Source: Synechococcus sp. HW_metabat.54
GTDB lineage: Bacteria; Cyanobacteriota; Cyanobacteriia; PCC-6307; Cyanobiaceae
Assembly (NCBI GenBank): GCA_018623675.1
Contig: JAAZVJ010000053.1
Coordinates: forward strand, 1-6,893
Length of the DNA stretch: 6,893 nucleotides
Reading direction: 5' to 3'
Positions 1 through 5,719 of this stretch are shown one piece after another; the stretch's first letter is position 1; each line of letters opens with the position of its first letter. Made by a program: the position numbers and the translations under genes. The notes beneath the pieces were generated by a model that was not told the origin of the DNA, made no database searches, and was given only the letters and a program-made list of their open reading frames with translations.

Positions 1-243
1 ACCGATCACGACGCCGTCAGCGTTGACATGGTGATCGCCAATCTTCAGGCCAATGCAGCGGCCACCGCTCCGATCCTTCAAAACCTCATGGACCAGTTGA
101 AGGATCACCGGCCGTCATCAGCGGCTCATACAGCTCTTGCTGACGCTTTGATGACCCGTCCGGAAGCAGTGCCAGCCGCTACACGGCAGGCACTCGACCT
201 TCTGACGAGCCCCTATTGGGGCCCTTTTGAGTCAGGCAAATGA
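1..243 (+). CDS. C-terminal end of an unrecognised protein (partial, 5' end outside window)
   Basis: The frame is open from base 1 to the TGA at 241-243, giving 80 residues. Nine codons precede the first in-frame ATG (base 28), so this ATG is probably internal and the gene starts upstream of the window. The visible part is rich in Ala, Leu, Gln and Asp and looks like a string of amphipathic helices. It ends in a short aromatic and proline segment (SPYWGPFESGK). There are no cysteines, no membrane segment and no catalytic motif I can name. The gene converges on murQ, with 19 bases between the two stop codons. I do not recognise the family. That this is real coding sequence is inferred from the uninterrupted frame, protein-like composition and tight packing against its neighbour. 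Confidence 0.6.
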   Translation, partial: TDHDAVSVDMVIANLQANAAATAPILQNLMDQLKDHRPSSAAHTALADALMTRPEAVPAATRQALDLLTSPYWGPFESGK

Positions 244-247
244 GGGC

Positions 248-266
248 CTGATGGGTCATCCATCAG
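248..266. terminator. Perfect 7-bp inverted repeat at the murQ 3' end, possible bidirectional terminator
   Basis: CTGATGG (248-254) and CCATCAG (260-266) are perfect complements around a 5-base loop. The repeat fills most of the 19-base gap between two convergent genes and includes the murQ stop codon. Neither strand has a proper T-run after the stem (the minus strand continues GCCCTCATTT), so classical intrinsic termination would be weak. The position between converging genes is the main argument for a role in 3'-end formation or mRNA stability. Confidence 0.3.
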
Positions 267-1222
267 CGGTTGAGCGGGCCAGCACCAGACGCCTGCAGCG
301 CTGGCCGCAATTGCTGTTGATGTGCCTCCAGCAGCGCAACCGCAGAGTCGCGATCCAATCCTGCCGATGCCATCAGCAGGGCTAACTTCACCGAGCCGTC
401 TGCCTCACGCAGCAAGTCCATTCCTTGTTCCCGAGGAACATCGGCTAGGTCGCGAAGGATGCGCAGGGAACGATCCACCAGCTTGCTGTTGGTGGCTGCC
501 ACATCCACCATCCGGTTTCCATACACCTTGCCGAGCCGCACCATCACGGATGTGGAAATCACATTCAGCGCCATCTTTGTGGCAGTGCCAGCCTTCAAAC
601 GCGTCGAACCAGTGAGTAGCTCGGGCCCCGTTAAAAGGCGGATGTCGATGGAGCACGGCATTGGAGCCTGATCTGAGGGAACGCAAGCCATGGCGATGGC
701 GAGGGATCCAGTGTTCAGAGCCTCTTCAAGGGCTCCATGCACAAAGGGAGTGGTGCCACCCGCAGCGATTCCGATCACGCAATCTGCGGCTTGGAGATCT
801 CTCGATCTGAGCTCTTCGGCACCGGCATCTCGGAGATCTTCCAATCCTTCTGAGCTTCGCAAGAGTGCCGGGGCACCTCCGGCGAGCACCCCCTGCACAA
901 GTTCAGGCGGACTGCAAAAGGTGGGTGGACACTCGGCGGCATCCAGAACTCCCAACCGCCCGGATGTCCCTGCCCCCACGTAAAAAAGACGGCCACCACT
1001 GCTGAGTCGCTCGGCAATGGCGTCGACAGCTTCCGTGATCGCCTTTGAAGCACCAGCCACCGCCTCTTGAGGCTTGATGTCTTCACTGATGAAGAGTTCC
1101 ACCAGATCCTCGGTACTCAGGATGTCGAGATCTCGACTGCGAGGGTTGGCTTGCTCTGTCAGCAGATGGCCCCTGTCATCGGAAGCCTCCACCAGCGATG
1201 AATCCTTAGGTGACAGGTCCAT
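263..1222 (-). CDS. murQ: N-acetylmuramic acid 6-phosphate etherase
   Basis: MurQ is a cytoplasmic enzyme that cleaves the lactyl ether of MurNAc-6-phosphate to give GlcNAc-6-phosphate and D-lactate, a step of peptidoglycan recycling. The 319-residue product is slightly longer than E. coli MurQ (298). It opens with the family motif LLTEQANPRS (20-29). The SIS sugar-phosphate fold follows, with YVGAGTSGRLGVLDAAECPP at 81-100. Glu97 there and Glu128 in SSEGLED align with the E. coli catalytic acids Glu83 and Glu114, with the same 31-residue spacing. Residues 199-216 (GPELLTGSTRLKAGTATK) fit the GCKR-family signature, and GKVYGNRMVDVAATN (231-245) is also typical. The gene is last of the minus-strand run, 5 bases after the DUF3110 stop, and has no clear Shine-Dalgarno of its own, so translational coupling is likely. 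The ATG at 1222 is used; an internal GTG at codon 11 is a possible alternative start. No PTS gene is visible, so the substrate presumably comes from anhydro-MurNAc phosphorylation (inference). Confidence 0.96.
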   Translation of the reverse strand: MDLSPKDSSLVEASDDRGHLLTEQANPRSRDLDILSTEDLVELFISEDIKPQEAVAGASKAITEAVDAIAERLSSGGRLFYVGAGTSGRLGVLDAAECPPTFCSPPELVQGVLAGGAPALLRSSEGLEDLRDAGAEELRSRDLQAADCVIGIAAGGTTPFVHGALEEALNTGSLAIAMACVPSDQAPMPCSIDIRLLTGPELLTGSTRLKAGTATKMALNVISTSVMVRLGKVYGNRMVDVAATNSKLVDRSLRILRDLADVPREQGMDLLREADGSVKLALLMASAGLDRDSAVALLEAHQQQLRPALQASGAGPLNR

Positions 1223-1227
1223 AGGAC

Positions 1228-1632
1228 TTAAAGCAAACCTTCGAGTCGACGCCTGATGTCATCCAGTTGATCGTTGCTGGTTGCCGTCTCGGTCTCAGGA
1301 CTGGTTGGTTCCTCGTTGTCTTGCCAACCGGTCACGTCACGATTCGCTGTTGGTGGAGCCAGCAGTAGACGGTCTTCGTCGGTTTTCGGCACAAAACCGG
1401 CTTCGACCAGGCGTGCTTCATAGCCTGCTTGGCGACAGAAAATCTCAATCTCTTCCCGATCAAGAGCCTCGATGGATGGAACGGGGAAATCTTGAGCTTC
1501 CAGGAGGCCGGCGTAGCGCTCCGCGTCATCGGGGTTCTCAAACATGAGCACCACGGTGGAGCCGGATAACTCGAGGGAATGAATCCCTTCACTGTCCTGA
1601 CCGGCGTCGTAGAGGAGTACGTGAACGAGCAT
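1228..1632 (-). CDS. DUF3110 domain protein, conserved in cyanobacteria
   Basis: This is a small soluble protein of unknown function with 134 residues from the ATG at 1632. A GTG at 1647 would add MINQR in front. I prefer the ATG because the conserved block, MLVHVLLYDAGQDSEGIHSL, starts exactly there; neither start has a convincing Shine-Dalgarno. The DUF3110 core continues with VVLMFENPDDAERYAGLLEAQDFPVPSIE and ends near LLLAPPTANRDV, about 95 residues. Its predicted alternation of strands and helices suggests a small alpha/beta fold. After it come an acidic, Thr/Glu/Ser-rich linker and a short charged helix (DQLDDIRRRLEGLL). There is no signal peptide or membrane segment, and a single cysteine. 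The gene lies between the dnaJ-like gene and murQ and is 5 bases from murQ, so it is almost certainly co-transcribed with them. Family membership comes from recognising the motif pattern; no function should be inferred from the name. Confidence 0.85.
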   Translation of the reverse strand: MLVHVLLYDAGQDSEGIHSLELSGSTVVLMFENPDDAERYAGLLEAQDFPVPSIEALDREEIEIFCRQAGYEARLVEAGFVPKTDEDRLLLAPPTANRDVTGWQDNEEPTSPETETATSNDQLDDIRRRLEGLL

Positions 1633-1656
1633 CCGTTGGTTGATCACCGGGTCAGT

Positions 1657-1672
1657 CTGTCATCGATGACAG
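1657..1672. repeat. Perfect 16-bp palindrome in the dnaJ/DUF3110 gap
   Basis: CTGTCATCGATGACAG is identical on both strands. It lies entirely in the non-coding gap between the dnaJ-like stop (1680) and the DUF3110 start (1647 or 1632). As RNA it could form a 6-bp stem with a UCGA tetraloop. No T-run follows on the minus strand, so it does not look like an intrinsic terminator. It could be a binding site for a dimeric regulator, an RNA-processing or stability hairpin, or chance. Confidence 0.5.
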
Positions 1673-1679
1673 GCAGCGT

Positions 1680-2642
1680 TCATGTGTCGTCGTCTTCCAG
1701 AGCGAGCTCTTGGAGTCGGCGGTAAAGGGCCCGTTCCGCATCACTCAACTTGGAAGGAATCACCACAACAATTTCCACCAACTGATCACCACGGCGTTCA
1801 TCCCACTCCAGGCCACGGCCCCTTAATCGCAACAAGCGACCACTGGAAGATCCAGGAGGTACCTGGAGTGTGACCGGGCCGACCAACGTCGGTACATCGA
1901 CGGCGCAACCCAGTGCTGCATCAGCGGGCAGTAGCTCCAAGCGGTAATGAACCCTCAGACCGTCGATGCGAAGACCGTCTTCGGTTTCAACCCGAAGATG
2001 CAGGAAATGGTCTCCACCTCCAGGGGCAACACCCGCAAGCCGCAGGCGCCAGCCATCTCCTGCCAGCGGGGGGGTATCAACCTCCACCACGGTTCCATCA
2101 GGCAACTCCAGCTCAACGGCTGTGCCCTGCAGGGCTTGGTCTGGGGTGAGGAGAACCTCGGTTTCAATGTTTTCAGCGGCTTGAACTGGCGGCGGCGGAG
2201 GCGGCGGGGCGGTTGTTGGCCAATCCGAACCCGATTGATTGTGGGTGGATGCATCTTGATCAGGCCACTCACGGGTCACCGACTCGGGCTCGAATCCGCT
2301 CTCTTCAGGAGCATGTTGATCGCGGCGTCGCCGATTGGATGATCGCCCAAACACCACATCGAGATAGTCCTCGAAATCTGGAAATCCAGTAGCAAAGGGA
2401 TCACTTGTGCTTGAGGGAGCGGTGTCACGCTGCTCCCATTGGCGCCGTCGTTTGGGGTCACTCAGAACGGCATAGGCCTCATTGACAAGCTTGAAGCGCT
2501 CCTCCGCTTCACGATCATTGCCATTGAGATCGGGATGCCAACGGCGTGCTTCCCGCCGGAAAGCGCGCTTCAGTTCGTCTGCGTCACTGCCAGGTTCAAG
2601 GCCCAGCAGCGACCAGTAATTCGGTTCAGCGGTAGTAGTCAT
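1680..2642 (-). CDS. dnaJ: DnaJ-like (type B / CbpA-like) Hsp40 co-chaperone
   Basis: This is a J-domain partner for the adjacent DnaK, stimulating its ATPase and delivering substrates. From the ATG at 2642 it has 320 residues. The J domain spans about 8-71, with the essential HPD at 36-38 in RRWHPDLNG, followed by FKLVNEAYAVLSDPKRR. A low-complexity charged linker (about 75-157) replaces the usual Gly/Phe region and includes seven consecutive prolines (146-152). A DnaJ C-terminal beta-sandwich domain follows (about 158-297; LTPDQALQGT, LPDGTVVEVDTPP, LRLRGRGLEW, GDQLVEIVVVIP). No CxxCxGxG repeats occur, so the zinc-finger domain of classical DnaJ is absent. The frame is open upstream to 2744, but that 34-residue extension lies inside dnaK and resembles no J protein. 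The ATG at 2642 directly precedes the J domain and overlaps the dnaK end by 17 bases, suggesting translational coupling. The symbol is a family label; cbpA-like would fit as well. Confidence 0.9.
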   Translation of the reverse strand: MTTTAEPNYWSLLGLEPGSDADELKRAFRREARRWHPDLNGNDREAEERFKLVNEAYAVLSDPKRRRQWEQRDTAPSSTSDPFATGFPDFEDYLDVVFGRSSNRRRRDQHAPEESGFEPESVTREWPDQDASTHNQSGSDWPTTAPPPPPPPVQAAENIETEVLLTPDQALQGTAVELELPDGTVVEVDTPPLAGDGWRLRLAGVAPGGGDHFLHLRVETEDGLRIDGLRVHYRLELLPADAALGCAVDVPTLVGPVTLQVPPGSSSGRLLRLRGRGLEWDERRGDQLVEIVVVIPSKLSDAERALYRRLQELALEDDDT

Positions 2643-4623
2643 CGTCCCAGGGATCGATGCCTTGGCGTGTCGAGCCATAGCGACCGGATGCTGGTCGACC
2701 ACTGGGGGATGCCCAAGGGTCATCGTCCCAGTCGTCGTCGGCAAATAATTCGTCTTTCAGAGAGCCAAGGGTGTTGCGGATTCCCTGGAGAGGTGTGGAT
2801 TCAGCCCGGCGCTCCGCTGACAATCTGCGGTTGAGACCAAACATGGCTTCTTGAAGGGCGCTCACTCCCAGCTCCAGCTCCTGTAGATCGTCTTGTTCCA
2901 GCAGGTCTTGTAGGTCGCGCATGGCCATTTCCACGGCCCGCTGCTGGCGCTCTGCTCCATAGGGTCCAAGCTCGAGAGCAGCATCGCGTAAACGGCGTTC
3001 CGCCTGAGACACCAATGTGAGGGCCCGATTGCGACGTTCGATTGCTGCCCTTGCACGCCGATCTTCGTCTGCACGGGCCTCTGCTTCCGCGAGCAGCGCC
3101 TGCAACTCATCCTCATTGAGGTTGGATCCTCCTTGAATCGTCACCGACTGCTTACGCCCTGTGGTGCGATCCGTGGCACTGACCTGAAGGATTCCATTGG
3201 CATCGATATCGAATGCCACTTGTATCTGGGGGACTCCCCTGGGCGCTGGAGGAATACCAGACAACCGGAAGCGGCCGAGAGATTTGTTGTCACCAGCCAT
3301 CTGGCGCTCCCCTTGCCAGATGTGAATTTCCACCGACGACTGATTGGACTCCGACGTACTGAACACATCGGATTGACGTACCGGAATCGGGGTGTTGCGA
3401 GGAATCAATACCTTCATGAGGCCCCCCACCGTCTCAAGGCCCAGAGACAGAGGGGTGACGTCATTCAGCATCAAATCCCTGAGTTCACCGGTGAGGATGC
3501 CGGCCTGCACCGCTGCTCCAACCGCAACCACTTCATCGGGGTTAACGGACTGGCAGGGGTCGTGGGGAATCAGGGTGCGCACCAGTTGCAACACCATTGG
3601 CATACGGGTACTGCCACCCACCAACACCACATCATCGATATCTTCCGCAGCCCAGCCGGAATCCCGAAGGGCGGACTGAACAGGGACGAGCAAGCGATCC
3701 AACAGGTCTGGGCAGAGCCCTTCGAAGGTGCTGCGATCAAGGGTCGTCTCAATATGGAGTGGGCCGTCTTCTCCAGTGGCGATGAAAGGCAGAGAGATCG
3801 GTGTGGAGGCAACGCCAGAGAGCTCTTGTTTGGCTTTCTCAGCCGCTTCGGTTAACCGCTGCAGCGCTTGACGATCACGGCGCAGGTCAATGGAGTGATC
3901 GTTGAGGAATTGCTCGGCCAGCCAATCCACGATGCGCTGATCAAAATCATTGCCACCAAGTTGGGTGTCGCCATTGGTGGCTTTCACATCGAACACACCA
4001 TTCGCCACCCTCAACAACGACACATCGAAGGTGCCACCGCCCAAATCAAAAACGAGCACGCGCTTGACTGAGCTGCGATCGAACCCATAAGCAAGGGCGG
4101 CAGCGGTGGGCTCGTTCAGGATCCGTTCAACCTGGATCCCGGCCAGACGGCCCGCATCACGGGTCGCTTGCCGCTGGGCATCGTTGAAGTAAGCCGGAAC
4201 GGTGATCACCGCTGCTTCAACCGTTTCCCCTAGATAGGTCGAAGCGTCGTCAACAAGCTTGCGAAGAATGCTGGCTACAAGCTCCTCAGGGGCATACTCC
4301 CGCTCCGTAATCGGGCAGGCGACTCGCACATTGTTCTGCACATTGGCGCGCACCGTGTAAGGCACGGTGAGGCTTGAGTCGTCGAGCTCATCCCAGCTGC
4401 GGCCGACAAAGCGCTTGAGATTGGAGAAGGTATTGCGAGGGTTGAGCACCAGTTGCCGCCTCGCGGCCTGACCAACCAGCAGTTCGTTCTCCTTGGTGTA
4501 ACCGACCACTGAGGGGGTCGTGCGCGTTCCCTCAGCATTGGCAATCACCTGAGGCCGACCAGCTTCCAACACGGCCACCACGGAATTGGTTGTTCCCAGG
4601 TCAATTCCGACGATCCGCCCCAT
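2626..4623 (-). CDS. dnaK: Hsp70 chaperone DnaK (DnaK1-type cyanobacterial paralogue)
   Basis: This is an ATP-dependent chaperone that binds unfolded peptides with J-protein and GrpE partners. From the ATG at 4623 it has 665 residues. The nucleotide-binding domain shows GIDLGTTNSVV (6-16), AVITVPAYFNDAQRQAT, ILNEPTAAALAYG, the phosphate loop VFDLGGGTFDVSL (191-203) and VLVGGSTRMP (333-342). The linker into the substrate-binding domain is LRDLMLNDVTPLSLGLET, less hydrophobic than the usual VLLLDVTPLSLG. The beta domain (about 390-500) is followed by a highly charged helical lid. The tail ends DPWDDDYYR and repeats a WDDD/DPW acidic motif, as I recall from marine-Synechococcus DnaK1 proteins; the generic EEVD-like end is absent. 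Three starts are possible: GTG 4632, ATG 4629 and ATG 4623. MGRIVGIDLG is the usual family start, but the G-rich run at 4640-4644 lies better placed for 4629 or 4632. The gene heads the minus-strand run. I see no CIRCE element upstream. Confidence 0.95.
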   Translation of the reverse strand: MGRIVGIDLGTTNSVVAVLEAGRPQVIANAEGTRTTPSVVGYTKENELLVGQAARRQLVLNPRNTFSNLKRFVGRSWDELDDSSLTVPYTVRANVQNNVRVACPITEREYAPEELVASILRKLVDDASTYLGETVEAAVITVPAYFNDAQRQATRDAGRLAGIQVERILNEPTAAALAYGFDRSSVKRVLVFDLGGGTFDVSLLRVANGVFDVKATNGDTQLGGNDFDQRIVDWLAEQFLNDHSIDLRRDRQALQRLTEAAEKAKQELSGVASTPISLPFIATGEDGPLHIETTLDRSTFEGLCPDLLDRLLVPVQSALRDSGWAAEDIDDVVLVGGSTRMPMVLQLVRTLIPHDPCQSVNPDEVVAVGAAVQAGILTGELRDLMLNDVTPLSLGLETVGGLMKVLIPRNTPIPVRQSDVFSTSESNQSSVEIHIWQGERQMAGDNKSLGRFRLSGIPPAPRGVPQIQVAFDIDANGILQVSATDRTTGRKQSVTIQGGSNLNEDELQALLAEAEARADEDRRARAAIERRNRALTLVSQAERRLRDAALELGPYGAERQQRAVEMAMRDLQDLLEQDDLQELELGVSALQEAMFGLNRRLSAERRAESTPLQGIRNTLGSLKDELFADDDWDDDPWASPSGRPASGRYGSTRQGIDPWDDDYYR
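2638..2731 (-). repeat. 13-bp direct repeat coding the WDDD motif twice in the dnaK tail
   Basis: CTGGGACGATGAC (minus strand) occurs exactly at 2731-2719 and again at 2650-2638, 81 bases apart. Both copies are in the dnaK frame and encode Trp-Asp-Asp-Asp. In each, the out-of-frame ATG inside GATGAC is in the dnaJ reading frame; the downstream copy supplies the dnaJ start codon. The spacing is a multiple of three, consistent with a duplicated or conserved acidic tail motif. Confidence 0.7.
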
Positions 4624-4640
4624 GGCCATCACTAGGGAAT

Positions 4641-4671
4641 CCCCACGCTACCGGCCCCAACCCCAAGCCCC
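4641..4671 (-). promoter_or_regulatory. Four-tract G-run in the dnaK leader, potential G-quadruplex
   Basis: On the dnaK sense strand there are four GGGG tracts at 4671-4668, 4664-4661, 4658-4655 and 4644-4641, with loops of 3 (CTT), 2 (TT) and 10 bases. On the plus strand this appears as three CCCCAA repeats plus a separate CCCC. The last tract is also the only Shine-Dalgarno-like purine run before the dnaK start codons, and it can alternatively pair with the CCC at 4637-4635. The motif is directly visible; that it folds or regulates anything is inference, and the dnaK transcription start is unknown. Confidence 0.45.
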
Positions 4672-4700
4672 AAGGGCCATGAGGGGCGGATTTCCGGTTG

Positions 4701-4740
4701 CTTTAACGCCCTCTTAGGAGCTTGGTAACCGCTTGGAACT
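4701..4740 (+). promoter_or_regulatory. Candidate Pho box (phased CTT/TAAC repeats) upstream of pstC
   Basis: Octamers at 4702 (TTTAACGC), 4713 (CTTAGGAG) and 4724 (GGTAACCG) are spaced by 11 bases. They match the cyanobacterial Pho-box unit CTTAACCT, as I remember it, at 5, 4 and 5 of 8 positions. A clearer direct repeat, CTTGGTAAC (4721) and CTTGGAAC (4732), also has an 11-base period. The array ends 29 bases before the pstC ATG. Possible -10 hexamers are TTTAGT (4746) and GATAAG (4752), neither strong. The location before a high-affinity phosphate operon makes PhoB/SphR control likely, but each unit is degenerate. Confidence 0.4.
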
Positions 4741-4768
4741 ACGTTTTTAGTGATAAGTCTTGGTCTGG

Positions 4769-5719
4769 ATGCCCACCGACACCAGTTCTCGATACCTCCT
4801 CAGACATCGACCACCCTCGGAAAAGCTTGTCGACACTGGCTTCAATTGGGCCGCGGTGCTGATGGCCTCGACCGTGGCGATTGTGCTCTTCGCCATTCTC
4901 CTGATTGTGTTCACGGGGTCGTTGGAGTCGATGCAGCTCTACGGCTGGCGTTTTTTAGTGACATCCAACTGGAATCCCGTTCTCGATGAGTACGGAGCCT
5001 TCACCGCGATATACGGAACGCTGGTGACGTCGCTTGTTTCCCTTGCCATCGCGGTGCCATTAGGTGTAGGCACAGCGATTTTCATTACCGAAAGCTTTAT
5101 CCCCAAGCGTTGGAGGGAAATCATCGGCTTGATGGTGGAGCTCCTGGCTGCAATACCTTCAGTTGTACTGGGCCTGTGGGCCATCTTTGTGTTGGAGCCC
5201 AGCCTGAGGCCTCTGCTGACCTGGCTTCACGAAAGCTTTGGTTCCATTCCCCTTTTCAGCACGATTCCGTTAGGCCCCGGTATGGCACCGGCCATCTTGG
5301 TGTTGGTGGTGATGATTCTTCCAATCATTACGGCCATTTCTCGCGATTCGCTGAATCAAGTACCCATCCGGTTACGGCAGGCCGCCTATGGCATTGGCAG
5401 CACACGCTGGACGGCAATTCTTCAAGTGATTCTGCCCGCGGCCATCTCCGGAATCGTGGGTGGAGTGATGCTGGCTCTGGGTCGTGCCATGGGAGAGACC
5501 ATGGCTGTGACCATGATTATTGGTAACTCGAATAACTTCAGCTGGTCATTGCTGGCTCCAGGCAACACCATTGCAGCCATGCTTGCCAATCAATTTGGCG
5601 AAGCTGATGGTAGTCAGGTTTCTTCGTTGATGTATGCAGCTTTTGTATTGATCATCCTCACCTTGGTGGTCAATGTATTGGCCCAGCTGATTGTTAAGCG
5701 TTTAAGCCTGAAGTACTGA
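4769..5719 (+). CDS. pstC: Phosphate ABC transporter permease subunit PstC
   Basis: PstC is one of two inner-membrane subunits that form the phosphate channel of the PstSCAB importer. It has 316 residues from the ATG at 4769; a TTG at 4760 would add three. After a short polar cytoplasmic N-terminus, TM1 lies at about 27-50. A periplasmic loop (WRFLVTSNWNP) follows, and the permease domain begins near 80 with further hydrophobic spans at about 82-106, 119-142, 173-190, 222-246 and 288-309. The EAA-type loop that docks to the ATPase is VPIRLRQAAYGIGSTRWTAI (198-217), followed by LPAAISGIVGG and the typical GRAMGETMAVTMIIGN (238-253). The stop overlaps the pstA start by one base (TGATG). No strong Shine-Dalgarno is seen; with the nearby candidate -10 elements the leader would be very short. 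The likely regulator is PhoB/SphR through the repeats just upstream. Confidence 0.95.
   Translation: MPTDTSSRYLLRHRPPSEKLVDTGFNWAAVLMASTVAIVLFAILLIVFTGSLESMQLYGWRFLVTSNWNPVLDEYGAFTAIYGTLVTSLVSLAIAVPLGVGTAIFITESFIPKRWREIIGLMVELLAAIPSVVLGLWAIFVLEPSLRPLLTWLHESFGSIPLFSTIPLGPGMAPAILVLVVMILPIITAISRDSLNQVPIRLRQAAYGIGSTRWTAILQVILPAAISGIVGGVMLALGRAMGETMAVTMIIGNSNNFSWSLLAPGNTIAAMLANQFGEADGSQVSSLMYAAFVLIILTLVVNVLAQLIVKRLSLKY

Noticed and set aside
209..228. GCCCC-TATT-GGGGC hairpin followed by CCTTTT, terminator-like on the plus strand
   Set aside because: It lies inside coding sequence before the stop at 241-243, so termination there would give a message without a stop codon. The T-run is only four bases.
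2189..2212. GGC-rich plus-strand stretch as a possible G-quadruplex
   Set aside because: It is explained by the proline codons on the minus strand, the tracts are mostly only two G long, and it is not on the sense strand of the mRNA.
1947..2342. 131-codon plus-strand open frame opposite the dnaJ-like gene, and a similar one at 2439-2834
   Set aside because: Both lie wholly opposite well-supported J-protein or dnaK coding sequence. Their products are arginine- and proline-rich with no recognisable domain.
2643..2744. 34-residue N-terminal extension of the J protein (starts at 2744 or 2723)
   Set aside because: It overlaps the dnaK tail out of frame and does not resemble a J-protein N-terminus. 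The ATG at 2642 directly precedes the J domain.
3133..3855. 240-codon open frame on the plus strand opposite dnaK
   Set aside because: Long open frames antisense to hsp70 genes are a known artefact of their codon bias. The translation is low in hydrophobic blocks, matches no family I know, and the dnaK frame is fully conserved.
4633..4768. CIRCE/HrcA operator before dnaK
   Set aside because: No TTAGCACTC-type inverted repeat with a 9-base spacer is present on either strand of this region.
4750..4989. 79-codon frame starting with GTG in the pstC region
   Set aside because: It is out of frame with pstC across its first membrane segment; the pstC frame has the permease motifs.
5110..5526. 138-codon second frame within pstC
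   Set aside because: A frame shadow of pstC, rich in His, Gly and Ser, with no hydrophobic segments or known motif.
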